From Trichoplusia ni (lineage: Eukaryota > Arthropoda > Insecta > Lepidoptera > Noctuidae), in contig NC_039490.1 in the NCBI RefSeq assembly GCF_003590095.1, positions 9,565,834 to 9,629,833 on the forward strand: 64,000 nt of DNA. Reading direction: 5' to 3'. Within the stretch, counting starts at the first letter, position 1. Each line of letters begins with the position of its first letter. A program made the translations under genes and the position numbers. Shown here in pieces: positions 22,856 to 34,900 of the stretch. The notes beneath the pieces are model-generated. The model did not search any database and was not told the DNA's origin. It saw only the letters and a program-made list of their open reading frames with translations.

Positions 22856-23494
22856 TATTATCACCAAATCAACCTTTCCACAACTTTTGCGAATATTTCA
22901 AGACTTAAATAAGGCAAATCGCTTCACCCATTCTCTTGTTTAGCTAGACTAACGAGCAGCAATTCATTTCAGTAAATAAGAAGATTGATATTACTAAAAA
23001 TAAATAATACGGTATACTTTTCAAAATGGTGAGATTACCGTTATACCCTCACATAAAAATCAATTCAATCGTCTTTAAGATGAATCGGTTTTGGATCAGT
23101 ATAAAAACGTGAAATGTAGGGTTGGTTTACATGTTGTTTAAATAATAATGTAATTTCTTGAAATTGCAATTAAAACCAAGTCTTTCGTTAGCAAAACAGA
23201 TTTCAAAAATCTGTCAAATGTCTGATGAATATTTATTGTCTGCTTAGTACGAAATAATAATATAGTTTTCTTAGAATGACATTCGATCGACTTGAAATAA
23301 AATTAATGAACTAAACTTGATGATATTTCATGGGACCAAAATATTATCTGTTTGACTTTAGATAAAGAAGAATAAACAAAATCGGTTTATACAGTACGAA
23401 GTTTTGAAAAATACAGACGGATTGAGAATCTCCTCCTTTTCCGAAGTCGGTGGAAAATCGTGCATTCAATAGGAGTGATAACTTAAAATATGTA

Positions 23495-23600
23495 GTTCAC
23501 CTGTTGGTTTGGTGGTTAGAGGCCCTGACTGCTATAACGGAAGTTGTGGGTTCGATTACCGCACAGAACATTATCTGTGCAAAATATCTTTATTGTGTTG
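23495..23600 (+). repeat. SINE family C head
   Basis: 'tgttggtttggtggttagag', 'tgactgctataacggaagtt' and B-box 'gggttcgattaccgc'. It ends soon after the tRNA-like part. Confidence 0.6.
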
Positions 23601-25948
23601 ATTGAGTAGTTTACAGGTTTTAGATAATAAAACAGTACTACAATCAGCCCATTTAGGTATACAATAATTAAATCCCAGTCGGGCAGATAAATAATTAGTT
23701 AATAAATTAAAATTTATTATTGTATATTAAAATGTAGATAGTTTTCAGTCTCAGCAGTTTCCACAAAAACCCACTTCATGTGAACCAAACCTTATGGTAG
23801 TTTATTCGGCTCACGTATTCCTCCATCTCTACCATTTTCTACCAAACCTACCTGTATGTTTATATGTATATATATACAAGTATACCGAGCCGACTGTACG
23901 GATAGCATCAAATTTAAATATACATACAGAATGTACGTGCGCCCTCATTATTGATATACAGGCTGTTGTTTTTTTAGAAATGAATTATTTTTGAGAGTAA
24001 TTGCAGAAAGAAAATAATTACCGTAGATTTGTTGTAGATTTTATTTGTTAGTAAATGTTTACGATGTTATTTTTCGCGCTAGACTTGTGAATATATTTTT
24101 TTACGATTTTTTATAACCCTAGTTCACATAAATACTTAGGCCTTTGTTTAGTCCTTGCTACCGCATTAGGTTAAGTAACCTGTAATGGTAGATTAGTGTG
24201 ATAATTAAATAAATAAATAAATAACTTTCATTTTACCTAAAATTCAAAGTTAATGTTTCTAAATGGACATAAATTTTTATGCTTCTTGTTTATTAACTTA
24301 ATCCTGTCGTAAGTATGATACAAATACAAAGAAATTGCAACTTCCTAATCGATAAATTAAAATGTAAATTCTATAAATGTGAAATTAAAAATAAAGCATT
24401 TTATAGAAATAATCTACAAAAACTACTTTCAAACCTGTTATTAATCGTTTCTATAAAAAAATAAACTTTTCTTTAGTAACCCAAACAGATAAATTTATGT
24501 TACAAATAAAACATCAGCCTGTATACAGCAGGGTTGTAAGCTTGTATCGAAAGTAACCAACGCGGTAAGTGCTGTATTTTGTACGAAAATTATAGCATTC
24601 GTACTGTATAGTGATGGGAGTAGTCGATAAATATTATATCGATGAATTCCGGATTGACGGCTTAAAATGAAAATGATTGTCAATTTTTCTTTGCAACTGG
24701 TATTTTCATAGGTAAACGACAACGTACTGAGTTTATAAATAAGTTTCTATTACTTAGATGACAAAATAAATAGATAGGAAAATATTTAAAAAAATTAAAT
24801 GTTTATTGATCAAATATCTTGTTTGATATTTAATGTAATACATGTAATAAACATTAAAATAAAGTTAAACAGTGACAATCCAGAAAATCTACAGTTATTC
24901 TAATTCAGTTTACCAAATAGAATCTCATTAAAAAATATCGATAGAACACAAAATTGAAAGGCACAACACTAGCCTAATAGTCGCACCAAAGTGCAGTCTC
25001 GACGTCATAATGTCGATAATGTACAGCACTAATTACCGTATACAAGTCGCAAAATATCGATAAGACATTTGTTACATCACTATTAGTCTGGCTGCCTTAA
25101 GTTGCTTTTAAAATATAAAATACATATTTTATGACAGGTCCTAATGGAATAGTTGTTTAAAGTCTTATATTTCATTCTGGAGGTTACAAGTTTGAGTTTA
25201 CAGATATTTAATGATAGTTTATAAATGCCCACTGTTGGGCACAGGCCTCTAATCATTTAAAGAGAGATTGAGCATCTTTGATCACTCTGGCTCATGAAAA
25301 TATCAACAGATGTATCTGTAATGATAAAATTAATATTTTTCTCGGTATTTTACCACTATAAATCAAATGACAGCGTCAGGATGGCTGGACCAAACAAAAT
25401 ATATTTTTGGGACCATGTGCACTATTTAATATCCATTTTCTATTTACTACCAATAGTTAAATATTTGCTACACATCTCATTTGGTCTTACCATCCTGACG
25501 CTGGCAATCAAATACTAAAAATTATATTTTTTCAGTACATAAGTATCTATCTCATTTCTCTTTACTTTCAAAATCCCATAACTGAACATTAATTTCAGTA
25601 CCTTACAAGATGTACCTACCCACTAGAGTGTGCAGGCTGTAGGCAAGTCCCAGGACTCGTCCTAATGTCTCGAGATCGCGTGGGAGTGAGCTATAAACAT
25701 TTATCAGGCGCTCTTAGGGTAGGGTGTCTGTTGTTTATGGGGAGACATTCCTGATATTATAAGAAATTGTTTTGTGCTTGTGTGATACTTTGTAGATGGA
25801 GACGCTTGAATATTATTATGGGTAAAATAAATAAATGATTGTATTATTAATGAAATAAATGTGCAATTGTTTTACCTACTCTTTGTTAAAGCTTCTGGTT
25901 TGGCTCTTGCTTAATTATTCTGATCAACTTTATGTACCTACGTTTTAG
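23601..25948. other. Unassigned AT-rich stretch
   Basis: Contains AAAT repeats at about 24208-24222 and a LINE-tail scrap at about 25208 ('cccactgttgggcacaggcc'). No gene supported. Confidence 0.3.
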
Positions 25949-26076
25949 AGCTGATTTTTCAATCGCCAGATAACTTTTATTCGACGGATATGTTTGACTT
26001 TTATATAGAAAATATGTCAAACGGCCATATTTATTCCTCAGATATAAGTTATCTGACGAGTGAAAAATCGGGCCTT
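25949..26076. mobile_element. Short MITE-like palindromic element
   Basis: The left arm 'ctgatttttcaatcgccaga' plus 'taacttttat' is mirrored by 'atataagttatctgacgag' plus 'tgaaaaatcgggcc' on the right. It is 128 bases in all, with 'atgtttgacttttatat' and 'aaaatatgtcaaac' forming an inner inverted pair. Confidence 0.75.
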
Positions 26077-26629
26077 AGCGAAATAAATAATTATTATTGT
26101 TGTTGATTTGCAAAATACAAAAATAACTTCTAAGTTCTGAGTTTAAAGTACCATAATACAAAACCAAACAATTTTGACATACAATTTCGAATTTTCCAAA
26201 TGACCTCAAACGGCTCAAACACCACACTTTACTATAACAGTACTTCACCAATATTCTGCAGCTCTGTCTTTCTATCTCCGAAAACCATGGCCGCCCTATT
26301 TTATGTGCTATGAAACGTCTCAAATGGCATTTAGGCAGACAAGATGGCATGTTATCCCGTCAACTGAATTACAACAACATAACTCTTTAAAATGTTATTT
26401 ATTTTATATTTGAACTATTCTCGTGTCAGCTTAATGGATTAAAAACATTTCTAAACACTTTTTTATAATAACTTTCGTGAGGCGGATTCATAGGTATTTA
26501 TTTAATAACTGTTTTCTTATGCGTATTTATCGGGATTGCGATTTTAGGCGTGAAATTTCCAAATCAGAAACAACTAAAACAAATAAAGTTGTCGAATCAA
26601 AGACTTTCTTTTCTATTCTTTTCTTTTTA

Positions 26630-26870
26630 TGTACTTACTTAAAATGACTCCCGCATTAAAGAATTTAATCTTTGTTGTTATTCATCTATGCAGCTGTCGT
26701 CGGGGAGTTTCACAAACTTTCAAGGCACATGCACATAGACAACCCAGGACAAGCATTCACAGATCGCACAAAATTAAATGCTCAAATACTTGTACTAGGC
26801 GAGGATCGAACCCGCGACACGTCGAGCACAGCAGGTTTGGCGTGGTGACCTCAACCACTCGGCTACATAC
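26630..26870 (-). repeat. tRNA-derived SINE (family A), minus orientation
   Basis: B-box 'ggatcgaacccgcgacacgt' and A-box 'gacctcaaccactcggctac' read in complement. The tail region 'gactcccgcattaaagaatt' is present, so this copy is nearly complete. Confidence 0.8.
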
Positions 26871-28564
26871 AACTCTGTTGTCTTACATCACTTAAGAAAC
26901 ACAAAATGGCCGCAACTGATTCCATTTAAAGCAATAATACTTCAACAAAAAGTTAACAAAACTATAAAGTCCACTATAAACATTTTAATCTCACTCGCAG
27001 ACATACTAGTTAATAATACAAGGTTCGCCTGCATTTTATCACCGGAGCAGTTTGGAAGAATGAAATATTAAGCGAAACACTTTTACGATATTACTGCACT
27101 TTATTGCAGGACTCGTACAAATGTATTAGTTCAGTCCCGAAGGGGTAGGCAGAGGTACACTGCATTTGAATGGACTATATTTTTTGGTGTTCAACAATTT
27201 GTAATGTAAAATGTCTGATGGTAAACTTATATAATACCTAATAGAAATATCAGACTGTTTTGGGTGGTCATTATATTTTCTCTTTAGTTGCAAGTTTTGC
27301 TTGAAAACTGAATAAAAAAGTTAAAAGAAAGTCAAATAATAAAATCTAAATAGATCAAATAAAATCTGTTGAATTGCAAGTCGGACTCGCATACGATCGG
27401 TATACTTAGCATGCGGTGGTCATCGGTCACGATCGGTGTTCGGAATCGACACAAAAGTGATAAAAATTGGACGCCCATCAAATTTATGGTCTTACCAACC
27501 GTTACTTCACCTTATTTTTTTGTTACTAAAGCTACTCGAATATATCATGGTTTTGAAATAACTGCGGAAGATGAAGCTACGTAATTAAAACACAAAACAG
27601 AAATACAATTCATAATTTTTATTTCATCTGTCATCGCATAAATCCTACAAATAAACTACTACAAACAATGTCAATAGAAAAAATGGAATATTTTGAAAAC
27701 ATTCACAAAGCCACAGTCGATACGAAACTAATCGTCTTCTTGTTAATGTGAACACAACTCTTCTGTAAGAGGGACAAAATGAGAAGTCTTCTGGGAGAGA
27801 AGAAGAAGAAGTCATAGAAGAAATAATGCCTTCTGTAGCAGAAGCAACATAATGATACGTCATAACGCCAATTTAGGTTGGACTACATGCTACTAGTCCA
27901 AGACCAGTCCAAAAAAGGAGAATGGTTGACCTGATTGTATACTTAAGAATGTCTATGCGTATCATTGGAGTGGCAAAGGGAATAAAGTAGGTCCCATAGG
28001 AATATCACAATATTTTAAAGATAGAAAGCCATGACGTCGAACGGAATTAAAGAATAATATCCCGATTAAAAATAACCCCATCCCAATTGCTTCATGCGTT
28101 TAGTAGCTACGGTATTACAGACAGAAACACAGATACACACATAGCAGACTAACTTACAAAACCCCTGACGCATAAAGAGCGGCCTTATGAGTCAAGGGTT
28201 AAAAAAAAGATAAATACGCCAAAAGTTTACTCCCATATTAAGATTTCTTTCAGATACAATCTGAATTAGGAGTGATGGAAGTACGAAAGGAATATCCTTT
28301 CCACAGATAAATATGTAACTGCACAACTAGATAAAACCATCTCTTTCTACTAATACAATGATGGATCAAGATCAGATCAAATGTGAACTGAACTACCACA
28401 ATGTAAAAATCCATACAAATGCAAAAGAAAACCATCCAAGGTTAATAAGAAACAAAATCCACGACAAAGCGATAGAAAACCCACCAATATTCAAAAACTC
28501 AAAACCAACATGTGATGTTCGCAAAAACGCTATTCATTGCCGTCTTATAAGGATACACAACAAA
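26871..28564. other. Intergenic stretch, 3' of the large gene
   Basis: Includes the 3' flank of the minus-strand gene. No AATAAA could be placed confidently within 300 bases of its stop. An acidic plus-strand frame at about 27780-27855 lacks a start. Confidence 0.3.
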
Positions 28565-28945
28565 CTACGTGTGAGCAGAAACGGAAGTGGACTCAAAAGC
28601 GGTGTTATCATCCTTCTTATGAACATTCTTAGCTGTCGCATATTTCTTTGCTTCTGCCACCGCTTTGTAATAAACGTCTTTTAGATTCCTTCTCACATCT
28701 TTAGAAACCTTTTCTTCAAATGCTCTGTTAATGAGTTTATTAATTGATTTGTCTTCTTTAATCACTTTTCGTTTATTGTCAGTTATGGGTACAGCATCAT
28801 CAAAACTCGCTGTGGTTCTTGTATGTTTCTTGCCGAAGTTTTTGACGTATTTCTGGGGTTTTCTCTTACGACGCCGTTTGGTGAGGCGTGGTTTGATTGT
28901 TAGGTCTCGCTTGTATCTCATTTGGTGTTGATGTTTCTCGAAAAG
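28565..28945 (-). CDS. Large gene last exon (26)
   Basis: Residues 1629-1754 and stop TAG at 28567-28565. Opens LFEKHQHQM, then the furin-type site RYKR (1638-1641) before DLTIKP, a basic patch (TKRRRKRKP), and an alpha-helical, Lys-rich C terminus (RNLKDVYYKAVAEAKKYA). The acceptor is TTCCCACAG. Cleavage at RYKR would free a peptide of about 113 residues. Confidence 0.85.
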   Translation of the reverse strand, partial: LFEKHQHQMRYKRDLTIKPRLTKRRRKRKPQKYVKNFGKKHTRTTASFDDAVPITDNKRKVIKEDKSINKLINRAFEEKVSKDVRRNLKDVYYKAVAEAKKYATAKNVHKKDDNTAFESTSVSAHT

Positions 28946-31900
28946 CTGTGGGAAAAGACGAGATATAGGTTAATCTAGACTGCTGACCTTGGACTAATTT
29001 AATTATCTAATAGATATGCTGCAGCATTCTTAAACGCTATCTTTTTTGCTTCGGTTCCTTGATGCTTATCAAATTATGTTCCTACGTACGGATATGACAT
29101 TTAAAATAAACGAAGTTACAGCGTTGTATGCTGTAGAATTTATTGCGCAGTTTCGTCATTACACGCAGCGCACTTTGAATGCGGCGAAGGATGAGCAGAA
29201 ACAGGGTGATGGTTTATATTTTTATAATAACTATCGTGAGACTGATTCTTTATTAAATGATGTAACAGTTTACTCACGCGTATTTATCGGGGTAGCCCGA
29301 CGAGTTTCGGACCCAACCGGAGTACTTAATCATGAGCAGACGCGGTGGGATCGCAGTTCGACTCGCGATCCCGCCTAGTCGGAAACTAGTCGGGCTACCC
29401 CGATAAATACGCGTGAGTAAACCGTTACATTATTTAATAATGGTTTATATTTATTATGACGTTTAAAAAGTCCTTCTTTCTAGACTAACTTGAATTAATG
29501 GATTTTTATTTCAGGTACAAAAAGATAGGTTGTAATTTCGGTCGACCAAGTGATTTTATTCTAGGCCGTCCTAACACTAATTTAACCTTAAATAGTGAAA
29601 TACTTACACTATATAAATCATAGCCAGATAATTGTTTGTTCAGGTATCGCATCTGACTCTCCAAGTAACTCTTAACACCAGTCATTTTGCTCTGAAAAAT
29701 GAAAAGACAAAGCATTTGACACGTGAAATAAACTGTGCTATACTGTTCTGATAACTTTGCGTAAAATTATGCGTACGTACAATGTATTTAAATTAGATAA
29801 AATGTAAAATGTCCTCCACTTGTATAATAATACTCGCTCTTCGCACCAGCCACAGATCATGATAAGGACTCAGGACTAATCTTGCGAGGATTAATATAAA
29901 ATGGTATAAAAAAGCCATTCGAAAAGGACAATATTCCATCCATCATTCCATCATTTTTCAAACCTACTTGACGAAACGTTTTAAACCCACAGTGAACCTA
30001 ACAATCATATTGAAACTAGCAAATATAGCACGGAGAAAATAAATATTCTAAATACATACATATTATAAATAAATGCCACCCAAAAAGAACAAAATTAAAT
30101 GATCATGCTTATCACACAAACACAAGTCCTGGATGGGAATCAAACCCTGAATAACAGTCAGGGCCACTGACCACTCGACCACCAGACCAACAGGAGAGTC
30201 ATTAGCTGTCCTTGATATTCCTACCTTCTCCTCATCAGACATCTCCTCGTAGTGGTCGAGCAGGTCCTGGACGGAGTGGAGAACGTCCAGGTAGTGGATC
30301 CTCAGATCACCACTACCCAGCTTCTCATTGAAGCCGATCGTTTCATAGTCCGGGGGCTGATCGTTTGGTCGCTCTGTTGGAAGGAAAATACCAGTAATAT
30401 TATTTTAAAGAACAATAAAATAGCTATTAAAATTTTGTAAAAATACTAGGAAACTATCAATTGACGACGTAATAACACTTTAAAAAAATATATACCAATG
30501 TTTTAAATGTCAAATTTTTGGTTTTATAGATTTGAATTGCGTTGTCATCGGGTTAGAAGCTAGCCTGAAAATTTCAGCCTGCTAGCTTATCGGGAAGCGC
30601 TTCAAAATAGAGTTGCAACAAAATTGAGTTACAAAAATCTGATCGGAACGACAAACAAACAAGAGAGTTTATAAAAACGTGTTTTTTTTATTATTAAATA
30701 AACAAACAAGTAGTCACCGCCATTTGGAATAATATTACATTCTAAAACTACACATTGGATGTCTAATGGTCCTTCTTACCATCGGATGGAATCTCCAACT
30801 CATCAATCAGGTCATCCTCTTGGTAAGGAGTCTTGTATGTGAGGGCATCGGTCTGGGCCTCCTGAGCCTCCTCCTTAGGAACCGTCAGCCATTCCAGGAA
30901 GTTTTGAAGGTCTGATGGTAGCTCTGGGGTAAAGAGAAAATAATTTATTCAGGGCTACTGCTTTAAAATTTTATATCTATATCATTGTTTTTAGATGTCG
31001 CTTTGCGCTCTTTTTATTTTCACTATTCACAAATAAATTTCTGATTCTCATGCTGATTCTGATTCTTGAAAAAGCAAATATTACAAATTATTAAAAATAA
31101 CTGATGCCAAATTATAATTTTTTATCGCGATTTACAAATCACTACTCTACCTATGAAATCAAAATCCACTTAGTTTATTTAAGTGACCCTACTAGAGTGA
31201 AGCTCTTTTAAACGTCAAAAAAAAAAACGTGTGGACAGCACCATGTTTCGCTCATCCATTACCGCTTTCTAAGTGCTATCAGGCAGTGGGTGATTCCAGA
31301 CTGTCAAGATGATAAATCTACAAACAATTCTATATTAATGGCCCGATGGACCGATGACCTAAACAAAGGTATGTGGCTCGGACTAGATGCCGAACTCAGT
31401 GGATCGTATGTTTTAAGGCAACTCGAGGGAGGCCTATGTCCAGCAGTGGACTAGATGCGGAAGGCGGAGGACCGGGTGTTGTAGAGCAACTTGGGGGAGG
31501 CTTATGTCTAGCAGCAGACCTCGATAGGCTGAATAATTGATACTAGGAGGATAATATAGTAACCACTTACTGGTACAAGTCTTCTGCTGAACCTGATAGT
31601 CCACCAGATCGGTCAGCAGTCGGACCAGCTGCTGCATCAGGGATGTCGCTATCGAACCCTGTTTACTGTCCTCTCTCACTGCAGAAAAAATAATCATTAA
31701 GAATAAAAAGTGTCTAAGAACGGTTTGATTACACTTTTCAGAATCTGTCAACCAGTTTTGGATCTGATCGAAATTACGAATAAGACGAAATTTTGCTGAG
31801 AATTGGATTCTAGTCATATCGATGTATCGCTCCCGAATCTTCTGTACGTCAAATTTCATGAATATTGTCGGAGCTGTTTACGATACTCAAACATACATAC

Positions 31901-34900
31901 ATAAAAGCTTCTTTAAGAAATAAGATAACATGATAAAGGGCGCAAGTCTGTGCCCTGTGGGAGCACACTGTACCAAATGATCACAGCTATTGCTTAAACA
32001 GGCCAATAACAATTCCTCTATAAATATAAGTACACATCTTGTATGCAAACTAAAACAATCGGACATCAGAAACTTGCATTGAAACATGGAACGAAAGGCC
32101 TAAGTATGTTTGACAGTGTAAAAAGCTACATAAAGATCAAAACCTTCAATATTCCTTGACAGCTGCACCGCTCTCGCTGCCTTCTTGCATACATCCTTCA
32201 TGTTAGCAGTTAGCGATGTAAATATTAATTTCTGTTCATTTTCAATGTCGTCCTGTGAATATAAAAAAACCTCTTAAATAACCAGTCTTCATAATAAACC
32301 GATGTCATACAACACTTTTCAAGTCAATAAGGTTGAGATTTGCTTGATACTAATGACAAGCAGAAAATTTGGAGAGAACTATACCCTTTAGAACAGTTAA
32401 TTGCTCGTCTAATAAGAAATACAGCAAGCTAATGACTGGCCTGATAGTCTAGTGGTAAGCGACCCTGATTGCTATTCCGGGTGTCGTGGGTTTGATTCCC
32501 AGGACAAATGTTTGTGTGATAAGCACGATCATTTTTCCTGTGTCTGGGTGTAATTTATCTATATTATTTATGTATTACAAATAAATAATTATGTTTATCA
32601 CGTATCTAGAAATCATACCACAAGCTTTGCTTAGTTTGAGACTAGGTGGCGTTATGTGAATGTAGTAGAATATTATAATGATGAGACCAGAGCCTTTAAA
32701 GATAATATAGACATTAATGAAGAGAATAAAATAGAAATAAACTCACATCTTCTCTGTCATCAGTACTCCGCCTGGTAAGTCTGTCAGAGATTCTTTCGTA
32801 TAAATACTTGGGATACGTTATCAATCTGCAAGTATTATAAGTATTGATGTCACGAATATTTGGCTAATATTAGGCCTGATAGTAACTATCGTGAGAATGA
32901 TTCATTATTAAATGATGTAACGGTTTACTCACGCGTATTTATCGGGGTAGCCCGACTAGTTTCGGACCCAACCGGAGTCCTTAATCATGCGCAGATCTCG
33001 ATCCCGCGTAAACCGTTTCATCATTTAAAATTATTAGGCCTATTTTATGTACCATTCAGCCGAATAAAGAATATCATGGCATGACAAAAAGACAGGTGAT
33101 TGAACTCAAGATAATAGTAATTAATTACCAAATTAGAATACTTTAGTAAGTAAAATTGGTCAGTGGTAAGTTGCGATGAACGTTTCACTATATTTTGGTA
33201 GCAAACGATTACGATTTACGATTTGGTAGCAAACGATGATATCAGTTTTATATCAAAATATCGTAAACTAAACACGTCACTCCCAGAAGAAGTATGTAAC
33301 AAATGCAAATATGTGAAATTGTAGTATTTGCCGACCAATTTTTCTTGCATTTTTTTTCTTCTGTCTATAAGCACGGGACTTGCTCGGGTCTGTGTGATAA
33401 CCAGTTTTATTTTAGCCATGCTTAAGGCAAAATCCAAAAGAGAGGAAACTGAAACCTTACCCAGGACTTGAGACAGATCTTGGGAGTCGTTCCTTGATCT
33501 CCATGTCCTGCGTATGCGGGTTCATTTTGAGGTTTTCAGCAAACTTCCTTATTTTGTCATGAACCCATCTACCTGAAAATTTGTTTTGGCTGGACTAGGA
33601 AGCAAAGCAATTATTATCTAAGCTTGCCAAAGTTAACCTTGTTGGTTAGACATGCATGGGGTCTATTTTGCATGTTTTGCAAGCTGTTACCATTGCAGAA
33701 ACAAGATTTCAATGGTCATACTTATAAATATTGAGGGTTCCGTACTCAAAGAGAAAGGATCAGGATCAGGACCTTATTCAAGCCCTGCTATCTGTCAGTC
33801 TGTCTGTGACCAGGCTGTCTAGCAAAAAATTATGAAATGTTAACCGCAGTTAATACAGTCATCAATTGGAAGGGAAGAAGACGGGGAAAACTACGTTTAT
33901 GCAAAATTGTTCTTTGGCCAATTTACACAAAATCCAGTCACCAGTCTGACACGCAGTTGACCAGTTAATTTAATGACCTCATCAATCACTTTCCAGTCAC
34001 TTGCAGTCAAAAACTTAACCAACCAACCTACCTGATTTCTTAATAAAATCATTCTCATTGACCGAATGCTTATCTCGTACGGTATTATCAAACTTGTCAG
34101 CTTGTATTCCATACTCGTCATCATAGATATCGTTCCAAAATATCAAATTACTGTCATCAGCGTTTCTTTTGAAAATCGCTTTAACTTTCCTTTCTTCTTT
34201 CGTCGTTTGACGCTTTTCTTTTATATCATTACTCATTGTTGTCGATACAGCATCCAGTTTTGTGGTCGGTGTCGGTAAAGATGATGCTTCGGACGCTGAA
34301 ACAAATATTGAAATGGGGAGTCTTTATGTAAATAGGAATCGTTCTATGTTTGTTTAACTTGAGATACTTGTATTTATTATTTATTTACGTTTTGTTGCTC
34401 ATCCGGCCCGAAGAAGGTAAATAAAAAAAAGCGAATTTCCTTTCTTTTTCGGCGTCTCTTCAGTTAGCCTGGCAAGCATGGATTTTAAAAACCAGACAGA
34501 GGATTTACCAGACAAATTTACCTAAATACTTGCCATGCTACATTGGGTTGGCTTCAAGTCTAATCAGTATCCGCTGAAAACTTTACTATTATCAAAGTAT
34601 AATTTTACTTGCTGACACAGTGTCCCATAGTAAGACTGGTTGGCAGAATTGCCATAACTAATCAACTGTTATACTCTATCAATGAATCAATTGTTCAGGG
34701 AGCTTTTCGTTAAAAGCCAGTCTAGAGTTTTGGCATAGGTATCCTACACTGATTATCTTAATCCTTGTCCTTTATAAATATGTGTGAACGTACAATGTTT
34801 TATCTATCTAAAAACTCACCTATAATAAAATGTAAACGAACAGATCTGTCAGAAGTTTCACTTCGTACACACGGTTTCTTCTTATTTATTCTGTATTAAA

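Noticed and set aside
24609..25090. Possible hAT-like element between 'tagtgatg' and 'catcacta'
   Set aside because: Beyond 8-10 bases the ends do not match and no 8-bp target duplication is visible.
28731..28931. Plus-strand frame of 66 codons
   Set aside because: Antisense shadow of the last exon of the minus-strand gene. The frames at 36616, 40517, 40666 and 55074-55484 are rejected for the same reason.
31434..31859. 141-codon minus frame
   Set aside because: Only its middle (31571-31678) is exon 22; the rest reads through introns and a LINE tail.
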